Source of the DNA: Chrysomallon squamiferum
Taxonomy: Eukaryota; Mollusca; Gastropoda; Neomphalida; Peltospiridae
Length of the DNA: 40,000 bases
Direction of reading: 5' to 3'
NCBI GenBank assembly: GCA_012295275.1
Contig: CM022665.1
Coordinates: 2,841,667-2,881,666, forward strand
Shown here: in pieces, positions 10,643 through 25,614 of the stretch
Layout of the letters: each line of letters opens with the position of its first letter
Position numbering within the stretch: position 1 is the first letter of the stretch
Position numbers and translations under genes: made by a program
The notes under the pieces: model-generated
What the model was told of the DNA's origin: nothing
What the model saw: only the letters and a program-made list of their open reading frames with translations
The model's database searches: none

Positions 10643-12110
10643 GTTGAAAATAACCACTAATTTCGACTAATTGGTAATGACTACCATATAAAAATTTGTG
10701 AAAATAAGTTTCATAGCCGTGTTTGTTAAACCTACACAGGTAGCCAGATTTTCTGTCTTATCACCCTGACTGTGTTAGCGCATAACAGATTAAAAACTGT
10801 CACATAAATACACGAGTATGCGTGTTAACAATAATGTATTTTTGATATCACTGAACATGCACAGTAGCCCTGGCGTGTTTCTTACTTATCTGTCACTGAA
10901 GTGAGACGCTTAAATATTGAATATAAAAACAACAAATCTGTGATAACATAATTATTTAAATAAAATAAAACAGTTATAAAATTATGCATTCTAAATGTCA
11001 TAAAACCTTTTTCATTTTTTTTTTCTTTCTTTCTCTTTCTTTTTTCATTTTTTCGGTAGCTTTTTTTAATATTGGTGTATCTATCATTGTAATTACTTCC
11101 CGCATAACGCGATACAAAATAGTGGGGTTTTATTGTTGTTGTTGTTGTTATTGTTGTTACTGGGTTTTTGTTGTTGTTGTTGTTGTTTTTGTTTGTTTTT
11201 TGGTTTTTACTAATCTGATAAACAGATCAAGACCTAAATATGCTCTGAGTATTTTGATATTTTCATAACTTCCAAAGCAACTCCATTTTTGTGTAACTGA
11301 CATGCAAACACACGCTGATACGGATAGATACACAAACACGACTGACTCGCATATACACAACACTTCACACAGTGCGTACACAAACACCACAACAACCAAA
11401 CTGTCAAACACAGATATCAGTGAGCAGTTATTAATGACACATCTCATAGTTTAACACACAAAAATCTCACACAAAACTCTGCTGATAAATAACACTACTG
11501 ACATCACCTGACGATATTCGTTTTATATAAAAAATATCCATTTAAACGTTAAAGTAAAAAGGTTGCCGTCTCTAATAACAATATATATATATATATATAT
11601 ATATTTAACGTAAATAAATAAAATAATTAATTTTATATTTTATAGCCCTAATATTAACGGCGTTTATATACAAAATAAATTGTCATTTCTGACAGTCAAA
11701 ACAGACTTTCAATATTAGTAATTTCAAAATGTGTTTAGTTATTAATGAACACACGCCTGCACAATTTAACTCTTAAAACATAGTTTACAACAACAAATAA
11801 CAATACATATTGCACTTGCAAACGGCAGAACAAACACACTTAAACAGAAAAACAACAACAAGAAGAAAAATTACAGAATAGAACAGAAAATAATCTGTAA
11901 CAGAAAACACAGACTGCAAGAGAAAAGAAAACACAGACTAGAAGAGCAAAACAAAACGCGGACCACAAGAGAAAAACATGATACGACACAACACAACACA
12001 ACACAACACATAACGACCATCAACATTATAATTATGGACCTTGTTACGGAATATATTCCAGACCAGTTTAACAAATCAAGTGTTTCTTTTATTTTAGTTA
12101 AGCTGTAATC
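10643..12110. other. Non-coding DNA with GTT, AT and CAACA repeats
   Basis: Holds GTT tracts (about 11132-11195), (AT)n (11581-11604) and an ACACA pentamer run (about 11975-12010), among AT-rich unique sequence. No gene is seen. Confidence 0.65.
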
Positions 12111-12114
12111 TGTT

Positions 12115-12465
12115 AATACGCAAACTGCAGTATTAGGAGCGCTATTAATTAGACCCCTTATGGTTTAAGCACATTCGTCGTGCGCACCGACAAAGGGCTG
12201 CGCGCGAGCCCCAGCTAGCCCTCGTTGAGAAACCATTGTTCGAACTGTTTGTGTTTTCACCGCGTTTCGTTCTACCTTCACTGCCTCCCTGCATGCAGGC
12301 AATTAGGAATCTCCATTACAAAGCGGCAACCTGATTATATTAGCTGTAAACAAAATTAGATGATTATCACCTAATATCGGAATATATACTGTGCAATACT
12401 TTTGCTTCGAAAGCGTACGGCAATCAGTTACAGGCTTCGTTAATTAGGTATATGATGATATATAT
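12115..12465. promoter_or_regulatory. Strong candidate conserved non-coding element
   Basis: This is a 350-bp repeat-free island in AT-rich surroundings. It has TATTAATTAG (about 12144), a Sox site CCATTGTT (12233-12240), a 12-bp palindrome CCTGCATGCAGG (12288-12299) followed by CAATTAGGAATC, and further TAATTAG and TAAT cores to 12445. Frames are closed. Density of homeodomain cores plus Sox suggests a neural or developmental enhancer. Confidence 0.4.
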
Positions 12466-12751
12466 GGTTAATTTTTTTTTCTTCAAACGTGTGTGTCCTC
12501 CTCCTTCTCAAATAGTCACAAAAACCTTTAATTATATATAAAAATAAAAACAATCTCTTAATGTACAGTTACAATAACTGCAATGCAAATAATCAGCTTA
12601 AAACAGAGATATAAAAGAAGTTTAAACATTGCGAGACGTATTTCTTGTTTTCATTGCTATGGCTTCATTCACGAAGCAATGATTTTGTTTTTTGTTTGTA
12701 ATAAAACTGTTTTCGTTTTAACAAATACAGGCGTTTTAATGCTGACTCCAC

Positions 12752-12757
<6 letters not shown>

Positions 12758-12806
<49 letters not shown>

Positions 12807-12830
12807 TTATTTATTTATTTTTATTTTTTA
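12758..12830. repeat. (ATT)n microsatellite
   Basis: About 50 bp of ATT units are followed by TTTA and T-rich sequence. The Leu-rich frame ending here is an artefact. Confidence 0.93.
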
Positions 12831-13159
12831 AATAAGAGCCTGGCTTCTCTTCTCTTACATCTATCTGATATAATTTAGCTTGTAAAAATAAAAATTTTTA
12901 CTTTATTTCCATTATTCTTAAAATCTTTATGTTATATCTGCAGTAACTGCAATTTTTAACTCACAGTTATTATTTTTGTTAATCTTTTAGTACATTATAT
13001 AGATTGCAAGCATGTATTTATTTATTACCTGTTATACTCATCACATTCTATGCATATGAACATACACACATGCACGGACCATACACACACATACACGCAC
13101 ATGTACATTTACAAATAATAATAATAATAATAATAATAGATTATACTTAGTTATATTTT
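12831..13159. other. AT-rich DNA, no gene seen
   Basis: AT-rich unique sequence with CA- and AAT-type short repeats near 13060-13138. Confidence 0.6.
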
Positions 13160-13450
13160 CGAAATAGATTCGATCACGTGCGGCGACACATAAGGTAATT
13201 AAAAAAATTCAGTTACGCATTCAATTAAGTCTAATAAAGCTTAGAATGTAATCAAAAAGTACGAACTAAAGAAAGCAAAACGTTCGGTTTTGCCAAGCTT
13301 GCAGGGAGATAATTAATTTGTTATTACGGAACGGTTCATTAGACTAGATAATCAGCTGGTTGTTCACCAATCATTGCAATTAGCACGGTTCAAAGTGCTC
13401 CGCGTAAATTAACCCGCTCAAGTAATGTTAAATCAGTACTTTTTACACAG
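13160..13450. promoter_or_regulatory. Candidate conserved non-coding element
   Basis: This repeat-free island has an E-box CACGTG (13175-13180) and many homeodomain cores (GATAATTAATTTG, TTCATTAG, GCAATTAGC, AAATTAACC). It resembles the 12.1-12.5 kb island in motif content. No coding signature. Confidence 0.35.
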
Positions 13451-15136
<1,686 letters not shown>

Positions 15137-15662
15137 TGATATAAACAGCATACTTGCAATGTTTTTCTAATGAACTGTATACTCATAACACAGGTATCTG
15201 ACCTTTGGTCGTGCTGTTAAGAATAAATGCACACAAAGCTGGAAGCGGAACATGTAAGATAATATTACACGTTACAAAGTACAACAGCATTAAGCATCGT
15301 CTTTAAATAATAACTTACCTCAGACTGCAACTATAAATATCGTCGCATATAGCGATCTGTTTTTTATATACTAAACTGCAGTTGAAAACAGATTTCAATA
15401 CATAAAATTATTGATACAATATTTCTTTAATAAAATAAAAATTTTGGTTGTTTTTTGTTTATTTTGGGCCATTTTTAATGAATAAATAGTCAATTAAAAT
15501 GCAGTCTTCAGCCTTAAGTCCAGTATCTTTTCAATAATACATGCGCCCCTGTCCATTTTACTACTAACAAAATTAACCATAAATGTCAGTTACTAAGCCT
15601 TTATCTTTAGATAAAATAATTCGTGAATTTACTGTAGATAGCAGAACAATCCTTTCTCCCAC

Positions 15663-17039
<1,377 letters not shown>

Positions 17040-17130
17040 CAAGCCTATTAACAAGCCGCGATCGCTCATTGGACGGGGGATAAACTGGGGCGGAGCTACC
17101 GCTATTATTTGCAGGCCTTAAGTTGGTTGT
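17040..17130 (+). promoter_or_regulatory. Candidate TATA-less promoter
   Basis: An inverted CCAAT box (ATTGG, 17068-17072) is followed 14 bp later by a GC box (GGGGCGGAG, 17087-17095), in a short GC-rich patch inside AT-rich DNA. No TATA box is placed suitably. A TCF-type ATCAAAG lies at 17136-17142. The arrangement suits a TATA-less promoter for the ATG-free exon ending at 17200. This is an inference from motif layout. Confidence 0.3.
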
Positions 17131-17200
17131 GATCAATCAAAGTTACATTCGCATTATCGGTCGTAAGCGCAGCTTTAAGGTGTTAAGCCATATTTTTGCC
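17097..17200 (+). other. Candidate first exon (5' UTR)
   Basis: About 100 bp of GC-richer sequence without any ATG follows a CCAAT/GC-box promoter-like block. It ends at a strong donor, TTGCC|GTAAGT, with the GT at 17201. The left edge is set arbitrarily just after the GC box because no transcription start can be read from sequence. It lies 192 bp upstream of the candidate exon at 17393. No peptide is proposed. Confidence 0.28.
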
Positions 17201-17392
17201 GTAAGTACTAATCTTTGGAGCATGGTTTTTCACAAACTAATGCTTTATACTGCACGATTTTAGATATTAGTTTAATAAGTTTAAGCCACTGGGACGAAGC
17301 AGAGAGTCTTTGGAGAGTAAATCTGATCTACTTACATTAGTAAACGCACATGCCGAGAAGAGGTCAGCTCTAAAGTCTTTATTTTACTTTAG

Positions 17393-17461
17393 GTGTGCAA
17401 ACTTTGGATATACAGAGAATATAATCTTCAAAGCTGGCTACCATTGTCTCTAATATTAAAG
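17393..17461 (+). other. Candidate 5' UTR exon upstream of Otx
   Basis: An acceptor with a T-rich tract (CTTTATTTTACTTTAG) ends at 17392 and a donor (AAAG|GTATGT) begins at 17462, defining a 69-bp exon with no ATG. Its last base leaves phase 1, like the 20133 and 26693 exons. In the Otx frame it carries a TAA, so it would be untranslated leader. Such signals arise by chance in AT-rich DNA, so the call rests on the whole chain making sense and is tentative. Confidence 0.3.
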
Positions 17462-17839
17462 GTATGTTCTATATTTATTATTTATCTTTAGTGTATTAGA
17501 TTATGGTAAGTAAGAAATATGTCACAATTTATTTCATATTTAGCACGCAAATCCAGATTCGTGTTAAATCGGTGGTGTGAAGATAAAGCGAATAATAAAC
17601 ACATGAGTTCAATTTATTACAAACTTAACTGAGTAGATTATAATCATTTCAAATACGATTAAAATATGATCATAGAATTCCTTACAGCTTTCTTCAATTT
17701 TTGGTAAACTATATATTCATTTGATAAATAAATACAAATTATTTCGTTACACCTTTTTGCGTAATTTTATAAATAATTTTTTCTCGTGTGAATAACTAAC
17801 GATATATGGCTGAACATTTATACAATTAAACACTCAAAG

Positions 17840-18230
17840 TAATGTTAAATATATTATAATGTATGTGACAGCTGAAACATAAAACTGAAGTAATGTTAAA
17901 TGTATGAATGTATATAACAACTGAAACATAAAACTGAAGTAATGTTAAATGTATGAATGTATATAACAACTGAAACATAAAACTGAAGTAATGTTAAATG
18001 TATGAATGTATATGACAACTGAAGTAATGTTAAATTTATTATAACGTATATGACAAAACCTGAAACACAAAACCGAAGTAATATTAAATACATTAAATAA
18101 AGTCTATGAAAAAAAGCTGAAACATAAGAATTAAAGTAATATCAAATACATTTGTAACGTACACAACGACGAAACTGAAACCCAAATAAAACTCGAAGTA
18201 ATATTAAATACATCAGCGTATGTACGACAG
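17840..18230. repeat. 49-bp minisatellite, decaying
   Basis: Units with TAATGTTAAATGTATGAATG and CTGAAACATAAAACTGAAG start at 17840, 17891, 17940 and 17989. The middle spacings are exactly 49 bp and those copies are almost identical. Diverged copies follow near 18025, 18079, 18137 and 18199. Confidence 0.92.
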
Positions 18231-18239
18231 TGAGTACGT

Positions 18240-18600
18240 TTTCTGATGACTTGATTACTCGAAGCTAAAAGCAGCTTAGCAGTACTCAAGTCGTGTTTTT
18301 GTGATTACTTCATCAAATTAGTGTGTCAGTTACAAAATACTTTTTCACTTCACTGCAACCTGTATGTGCGTACGTAGCAGAACCTCCCCAAGCCCCATTG
18401 TAAACGAATTTGACAACTGTCGCGGAAAGATAATGGGAACTTTGGGAAAATCCAAACAACGGGTGGAATCCGGGGCCCACGCCACTCACTCTCAGCTCGT
18501 AAATAACCCTCAGACGAGCGGGTAACCGTGGGTAACTGGCGGGTAGAAACAGCAAACACATTTGCCATGAAACGAACGCGGTCCGGCGTGGTAACTTTTT
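18240..18600. promoter_or_regulatory. Candidate regulatory island
   Basis: A GC-richer unique block with a near-palindromic TALE-type site TGACAACTGTC (18411-18421) and a GGGTAAC direct repeat near 18520-18537. Two overlapping - strand frames of 72 and 82 codons have no recognisable domain, so I do not call a gene. Confidence 0.28.
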
Positions 18601-20034
18601 TCTTTCTTTTTTTTATAATTAACGTGTGGAAATAGAAAGTTATATAAATATAAAATTGTTGTCACCATGGTTTGCGGAATTTGTGACGAGGAGCAATCTT
18701 TATCTGAACAACAAAGTATGTAAAAAAAATTTCGTTTACTTTTTTTTTTTTTTTGTTGTTGTTAGTCTATTTCTGTAAGAGTGATACGACATGCCAACGT
18801 GGCTTTCACGTCGTTCCTATGAACAACGACGACTCGGTAAACACACCAAAATACTCAAATTCCTTTTACTTTACCAACAAGACAACCACAACAAAACGTC
18901 CAGCTAAAACAAATATATATTTATTAAAAAAAGACAAAACTGTTAAAACATTTTAGTCAGTTCTCTTAATGTATGTTTTTAAAATTGTTTCTCTGCTTTG
19001 TTAATTATACTAGAATCTAATTTAGGAAAATATTTCCTTAAATTTAACCTGTTTAGGTTAGTGGTGATATTTATATACTAGCAAATACATAAAACTATTT
19101 TTCTTTTTTTTTTACTAGCAAGTACTAAATAAAATAACAAATGATCGTATTATGTAAACTGTTATTATTACAATTTTTATCATTACTAATTTTTTTATTT
19201 TTTATTATTAACTAATATTTCCCTGATAATGGTTTTGAATAAAATCACGTATAATTGTGACCGATATACGTATATAAATACATTAAAAAAAAGAAAAAAA
19301 AAAGCAAGCGTGGATCTTAGTGACGGGAATTTAACGCGGATTTCCTACCTGGCGTCTTTTTAAATCAAGGAAACAATTCGTTTTCTTCCTATCCGTGCAG
19401 GCAACAAGTTTAATTTTGTCTTCTTGTTGTTGTTGTTTTTTTTCTTATTTTTTAAAATATACATTGTAAAACTTCCCCCTCCCCTCCCCCCCCAAGCAGT
19501 TGTGTGAGTGATGCTGTCTTTTGTTTTAAGAATTTCTTACGTAAAGCTCGTGTTGTCTCTCGGACAATAGCAGAGATAAGCGGGCGGGTCTCTATAAACG
19601 ATGGTGCTAATTTTTCGCGATACGACAAGATACACGATAAAATGTGCGAACATGTAAACAAACAGTAAATATCTGATGAAGAAAACCCGCAACAACAGGC
19701 AAAGCCTTATTTTTATTTTTATTTTTTATTTTTTGTTTCGCTTGCAAATCAGATGTTTACAAATGTATTGTTTTAGGCAAAGATAAATGCTAAAGAATTA
19801 TATCTAATTGTGAATCTGTTTGAAATTTTGATACACTGGCGATATAATTATTATATTTTATTTATTAATTCTGTATAATAATAATAATAATTATTATTAT
19901 TATCTTATTATTATTATTATTATTGTTATTACATTATTGTTATTGTGTTAATGTAAAATTATTACTTTGATTATTTCTATTTTTATTTTGTTTTTATTAT
20001 AATTGTTATTACATTCTTGTTCATGTTTTAATGT
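18601..20034. other. Non-coding DNA, no gene seen
   Basis: AT-rich with T runs, a C-rich patch at about 19473-19495, an AAT/ATT inverted repeat at about 19876-19925 and TTA-rich sequence. A GC-richer patch at 19310-19680 shows no coding features. Confidence 0.6.
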
Positions 20035-20053
20035 TGTATTATTATTATTATTA

Positions 20054-20096
<43 letters not shown>

Positions 20097-20128
20097 TATT
20101 ATTTATTATTATTATTATTATTATTATT
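20035..20128. repeat. (TTA)n microsatellite
   Basis: About 90 bp of ATT/TTA units with few interruptions. It abuts the candidate splice acceptor at 20132 and would serve as its pyrimidine-rich tract. Confidence 0.95.
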
Positions 20129-20132
20129 GCAG

Positions 20133-20177
20133 TACCAAACCATTTTGTAGATAGGACGGCTCCAGTAGACATGAAGA
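20133..20177 (+). CDS. Otx: Candidate small upstream Otx exon with an alternative start codon
   Basis: A 45-bp island of mixed composition sits directly after a long (TTA)n tract. It has an acceptor (ATTATTGCAG before 20133) and a full GTGAGT donor core after 20177. Its ATG at 20171 has G at -3. Splicing 20177 to 26693 creates ATG-AAG-A|TG-TGG, in frame with Otx, and adds MKM plus 26 more residues before the ATG at 26773. Only positions 20171-20177 would be coding; the bases before are open in the same frame. If it is joined to the candidate exon at 17393-17461, an in-frame TAA lies upstream and 20171 is the first ATG in the chain. This is a prediction from splice signals and frame only. The weak points are the A at -1 of the donor and a polypyrimidine tract interrupted by A. 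Confidence 0.42.
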
Positions 20178-21258
20178 GTGAGTATTATTTACATATTTAA
20201 TTTATTCAGATTTTACAAGAATGAACGGAATTTTTTTTTTTTTAATGTTAATGTGTATAACTGCGAGATGACTATAAAATTAGAAAATGGTTTCCGCTAA
20301 TCCTTTAGATGTTAAAAAGTACCTTTTTTTTTTCTTTCCTTTTGCACAAAGCAAACGCGTAAATTTAGTTCCACTTAAATACAAAAATTCGTTTGTACAT
20401 CTTTAGAAATAAACTGCCATTTCTTACTATTCATTTTCTTCTTATTTCCGTTATTACTGTAAAACTGTTATTATTTCTTTCTTTTTTAAAATTATTTTTG
20501 CTTTTATTAGGTATTATTATCATCATCATAATCATTATTATTATTATTATTATTACTATTATTATTAACTGCTATTAACTGATTTAATTTTACTTGTAAT
20601 AATAAAAATGATGATGAAGATAATAATAAAACAATAATAACAATGACTTAACGGCTATCATTATTATGATCACTGGTGAGGAATGAAACTACATCTCATT
20701 GAAATCATTGAAGTGTTTTATTTATTTATCTTAGTATATTTTGATACACATCATGTCCAATAATTATTTGCTTGAACGAAATTATTACAGCTATTATGAC
20801 AAATGTGAATATATATTTTGTAAGACTATTTTCATTTAATTTATTTTTCAGTATTTGCTGAAGTAAATTTAATGGGCTTAGCAATAAAATATCTAAATAT
20901 CCACACAATTATTTGCATGAAATAATGAATAATTTTTTAAAATATATATTTTATAAGTAATTTTTTTATGAGATAGTCAACACCAAAGAGGAAAATAAAG
21001 ATATTATTAAAATTAATGTTCTATTAAATCTGTAAAAATTACACAATGAAAAAGGCATAGTAATATATATATATATATATATATATAAACATTCATACAT
21101 ACATACTGTAATTTTATTTATTTTTATTTTTTATAATAACATAATACTGTATATATATATATATATATATATAAAAAAAAATAAAAATTCTTGCATCAGA
21201 ATGTACTTAGAAAATAAATAATATAATTACTACACTTAACAGTAATTCTCTTTCAAAT

Positions 21259-21296
<38 letters not shown>

Positions 21297-21400
21297 CTGA
21301 AATATTAATAAATTTCAAAGCATCCCCGAATCTCTGCTGTTGGGTACATTACTAAATACTATTATAAATAACCTCACTTTCGGTACATTATCTCATACAA
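20178..21400. other. AT-rich DNA with simple repeats
   Basis: ATT repeat at about 20512-20570, (TA)n at about 21062-21086 and 21149-21172, and a T run of about 37 bp at 21260-21296. No gene is seen. It would be intronic if the 20133 exon is real. Confidence 0.65.
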
Positions 21401-21845
21401 GGCTGAAATAGTTAAAAGCCTGCGTCGGCTTGTAATACTGCTGATGGTGTGGTTGTCATCTCTGGTTTCTATCAGGGCGGCAGTGGTCTTTCATGACCAG
21501 TTAATACCACTATTATGTGCAACAACGCATTGCTCTTTTCTAGAAATCCCAACAGATTTGCCGATAATTAACGTTCACATTTACGCACAAGCAAACCTAA
21601 CCTGTGTCATTTGCAGGAGAAAAAGGCAGAGCAGATTAACTTGTTACAGCACGAAAATGCGTTGTCTGGAGACGTGAAATTTATTTCATAATTACTACTC
21701 GTTTGTACCGTTCATCGTTACACCGTGACAAAACCCTCGGCAAAAACTCAGGTGTTTACAACAATGCCAATCTAGCGGTCATCTCCGTGTTGAATCTTAC
21801 ATGCATTGATGCACAGCATTTTAGCAAATTAATATTCTAGCTGAA
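21400..21845. promoter_or_regulatory. Candidate non-coding island
   Basis: Repeat-free, GC-richer DNA ending at a long poly(A) tract (21850-21900). A 77-codon + strand frame (21444-21677) has no recognised domain. Weak candidate by composition. Confidence 0.22.
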
Positions 21846-21849
21846 GGTA

Positions 21850-21900
21850 GAAAAAAAAAAAAAAAAGAAAAAAAAAAAAAAAAAAAAGTACAAAAAAAAA
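21850..21900. repeat. Poly(A) tract
   Basis: A-rich run of about 50 bp with a few G, T and C interruptions. No retroposon body with paired target-site duplications is evident next to it. Confidence 0.85.
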
Positions 21901-22319
21901 AAGCTAGTCGAGATGAGTTGCGATGTTGAAGTAATTACTTTACTGAACGACAAAGCAAATTTGTATGGCCACTGAATGAAAGTTCTGTGATGCATGCACA
22001 CGGTTTTTTTAGGTTTTTTTTTTTTTTATTATTATTATTTTTAGTTGTTTTTTTTTTGGTGACAATATATTGTGTTCGATTAGTTCGTTTTGATCATTTG
22101 ATAATAATATGAAATTGTTTTGTAAAACATATATGAAGACTGACATTTTCTAATGAAATGGCTAATGCGAAGAAAAGGGAAAAAAAAAAAAAAAAAAAAA
22201 AGATGAAAAAAAGATTAATAATAATTTTTTTAAAGCTAATTTGGTTTGTGTTAGAAGGATCTGTAAAACAGATAATATTGTATTTTACGTGTTCATAGCT
22301 AATGTACTTTTCAACATCA
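21901..22319. other. AT-rich DNA with T and A runs
   Basis: T runs near 22010-22060 and an A run near 22179-22201. No gene. Confidence 0.6.
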
Positions 22320-22570
22320 ATTTCTAAAGGCGTCAAAGACGTTTCAGTTGTTGCCCGGGGCGCCAGGTAATCTGTAACGTGTAAATTCCTCCTGGGAAGG
22401 GTCAAACGTTATGACTGCATGTTAAATGTGAACACTTCGCCCCCTGTTTTAGTTAACACTCACAATTCCATTACGGACAAATTAATAATTGAGACGTCAC
22501 TTCAATGACTGTTAGCTGTTTGTTCACTCATTTTCCGGTTCACGAGACAAGCGCCCGTGGACTGGACAGA
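22320..22570. promoter_or_regulatory. Candidate regulatory island with CRE-like site
   Basis: Unique block with CCCGGGGCGCC, an AGACGTCAC CRE-like site (about 22491-22499), CATTACGGACAAATTAATAA homeodomain-type cores and CACCCCC-like sequence. No coding signature. Confidence 0.28.
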
Positions 22571-23470
22571 TGTGTTCTTCTGTTTTCTTAAATATTACTG
22601 CAATTACATAAACAGTTAATCATTTTTAATTTTTTTTTTATAAAGATTATTGTTATTTATTTATTTATTTTGTGACAAATAAAATCAGTAAACGCTGATG
22701 AAGAGTAGGCAGTGGGGGAAATAAATTGAATCCAAAATTATTTTTTTTAAAATAGAGCCTTAATTATTAAGGTATTTAATTATTGTTAATATTTATATGT
22801 ATATTATTTTGTTATAAATATATCTGGTTATTACAGATAGAAATAATTATAGAGATAAAAGCAAATTTTTAAAAATGTATTTTATTATAAACCCTTTTTA
22901 TATTAAACAACAACAAAAAAAAAAAAAATTAAAAAAAAATTTAAAAAATGTTATCAGGAACTAGTTATACTAATGTCATTTAACAAAAAATCTAATTATT
23001 GGGGTTTTTTTTGCTTCTTGTTTTTTTGTGTGTTTTTTTTTTACCCATAATTGGATGGAAGCAATATTATTATTTATTTTTTTTTTTTTTTTTATGCATA
23101 AAATATCATATCTGTACTATAAATTTTATTAGCTTTTTCTTGCACAAATATTCAAGCTGGAAATGTATAAATTTCAAATATGTTTACTTCAGTAACCAGA
23201 TTCATTTTATTTATTTTGTTTTTCACAAAATAACTAAGCTTCGCCAGTTTTAATCCTTGTACTGAGTTTGAACGGTTTGAAGCGCAGACTGTATTATAAA
23301 TTTCATTTTACTTATTTCAGAATATTTCATCACTGTTTTTCTTTTTAGAGTTATTTAGCGCTGATAACATTCACTGGTCTATTTTTGTATTTGCTCAATT
23401 CGAGCGGGATTTAGTCATTTTGATTATTTTATTCCATTTAACATTATTTTATTTTATGAACACTTATTTT
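22571..23470. other. AT-rich DNA, no gene seen
   Basis: Long A and T runs and AT-rich unique sequence. A TAATCC site lies at 23251-23256. The Phe-rich frame at 22999-23253 is a composition artefact. Confidence 0.6.
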
Positions 23471-23860
23471 CCTTCCTTCAGTACATATAATGGTAACAGC
23501 ACACTGACAAAGGTTTTATTTTCCGTTAATAACTGAAATCACAAGAGTAACAAGGGAAGGAAATCATAGTCTGTTTATATGCGTGATTTGACCCAGTATA
23601 TGTCAATAGCATAAAGAAATCCCAGCGTGCAACAGATTGCAAAATCAAAGTGAGTTATAGGTATGCTGGGTCCATTAATATCAATATCCACATTAGCATA
23701 AGCAACATCAGCGTCAACATTCACGCCATCGACTATTTCTGCAGTTTACAGGTGGTCGGATGAATGGTACAGGCAAACTAAACAGTCAATCAACTCCAAT
23801 CCGATTTATTAAAACTTTATATGGTTAATAAGACTGGCGAGTACCGGCGCTTTAAGTAGA
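23470..23860. promoter_or_regulatory. Candidate regulatory island with TCF and homeodomain motifs
   Basis: Repeat-free DNA with ATCAAAG (TCF type, 23644-23650), CCATTAATATCAATATCC and CACATTAGC. A TAATCC lies just beyond at 23884-23889. Frames are closed. Confidence 0.3.
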
Positions 23861-24159
23861 TGAATTTAAAAGAAAAATTTCTGTAATCCGTTTATTACAG
23901 TGACTCAGATAAGAGAAGTAACGAATCTATTGTGCTTTAAAAATGACTTCATATTTTCATTGTGATAATTAAATTTTACACTTTTTTTTTTTTTCTTTTT
24001 CTTCTTTCTTTTCCCTCGTTCTTTCTTTGAGTCATATTTATTGGGGGTTTTTTGATTTTTTTATTCAACATATATATTGAAAATCGTTGCATTAAGTAAA
24101 GAATTTTATTTTTATTATTTTTATTTTTTTTTAAAGCTTTTAAAAAAAAAAAAAACATT
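23861..24159. other. AT-rich DNA, no gene seen
   Basis: T-rich runs near 23982-24010 and AT-rich unique DNA. Confidence 0.55.
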
Positions 24160-24720
24160 TTCCACATAAAGACTGTAGTATTCTGTTCTTTTATTCGCGG
24201 GAGACGGACATTGTAAACACATCGGACAAAGAAAGCGATTTGCAAACAGTATCAGTTATTAACATCACATATAGTCGTTGCCTTGTCACTGGCTCTGACA
24301 GATGTTGACTTCACTACCGCGGTGACATATGTTCATTCGCGACCGATGTTGATGTCGTTTGTACCTCACAGCATCGGCACGTGTGCATTCCCGGCCTCTT
24401 TCGATCGGCACAAGAATTTTCGAGTCCGGTCTAATTTACGAAATGAATTTTTACGTAAAGAAAGCTACGGCAAGTCGCAAATTAAAGACTCTAAGAAGTT
24501 AATCACTTAGCAGGTTGTTAAAATAGGACGTCAACGAAGTGGGAGGTGCCAGAGGAAGCGCGAAAATGTGACACGAGGCAGCCAGTTTGAGACCGGTACA
24601 CGTCGCTGCCGTGCACTCCGTCGTGGCAGATGGCTCATTGATGTCATGTAACAGCAACGTAGTCCAAACATAATTAGACAAAGTCTAGGTCTTAATTCTT
24701 TAATGATGGACAATCAATTT
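24160..24720. promoter_or_regulatory. Candidate conserved non-coding element (560 bp)
   Basis: One of the longest repeat-free, GC-richer islands upstream of Otx. It has an E-box CACGTG (about 24379), AATTTACG, CATAATTAGAC and CTTAATTC cores. A 75-codon + strand frame (24283-24510) and two 60-codon - strand frames (24499-24713) have no recognisable domain. An unannotated exon cannot be excluded. Confidence 0.33.
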
Positions 24721-24760
24721 ACACAGCGAAAGGGGAAAAAGAAGAAATTGGTTATATCAG

Positions 24761-24761
<1 letters not shown>

Positions 24762-24802
<41 letters not shown>

Positions 24803-24839
24803 TGATAATAATAATAATAATAATAACAATAACAATAAC

Positions 24840-24907
<68 letters not shown>

Positions 24908-24965
24908 TAACAGTCACAGTAATAGTAACAGTAATAATAAGGATAAGAAGAAGAAGAAGAAAGAA
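24762..24965. repeat. Compound TAATGA/TAA/TAACAA/AGA repeat
   Basis: About 200 bp of ATAATG units, then TAA, TAACAA, a long TAA run, then AGA units. The poly-Ile frames on both strands are artefacts. Confidence 0.95.
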
Positions 24966-25614
24966 TAAGAATAATTCTTATATATATGTATATATTATAA
25001 TATGATAAATATATTAAAATCAGTCTGTTATCTTTAAATAATTTTCAAAAACGATTTAATAAAAGGAAACTACACATTTTTAAACCTAGTTATAAAACTC
25101 TCGTTTCCTTTGTTATTTCCAGTCTAACGTAACAAACGAGGTTTAATAAAGTCTGGATCGCTACACTAGTCTGGTCGACGCCGGCTGTTTTCTTTTCTGG
25201 TATCTCATTCTTTTAATTCAGTCTTTTTTAATTTAATTTTTTACATAAAATATAAAATAAAGATAATTTTACAAGTATAGTATCCTAATCGATGTAATAT
25301 TTCTATTTTATTATTATTATTATTTTATTTATTTACTAAAATTATTTACATGGCTCTTTTTGAAATGATCTGATTATGATTTACGTTAGTAAACTTATTA
25401 AAAAGGTGAAATGCATGTTTAACGCTGCTATAATATTTTTACAGTTATGTGTATATATATATATATATATACAACAGTCAAACAAGTACAGAACTAACAG
25501 TATTTAAATCGTTATGTGGAAACGTGTAATGTGAATCAATTAGAATATGTTGAGTTGTGTTGTTTCTCGTTGATGGAAGGTATAGTTTTATCTGATGATT
25601 AGTGTTTACTGATT
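24966..25614. other. AT-rich DNA, no gene seen
   Basis: Unique AT-rich sequence with (TA)n near 25452-25471 and an ATT run near 25309-25325. Confidence 0.6.

Noticed and set aside
18313-18568. Two overlapping - strand frames of 72 and 82 codons
   Set aside because: Both are open because the block is GC-richer; neither shows a known motif or splice context.
21850-21900. Poly(A) tract as the tail of a processed pseudogene or LINE
   Set aside because: The preceding sequence has no coding remnant that I recognise and no clear target-site duplication.
24703-25005. 100-codon poly-Ile frame and its - strand partner
   Set aside because: Produced by the TAA/ATAATG microsatellite; no non-repeat domain.
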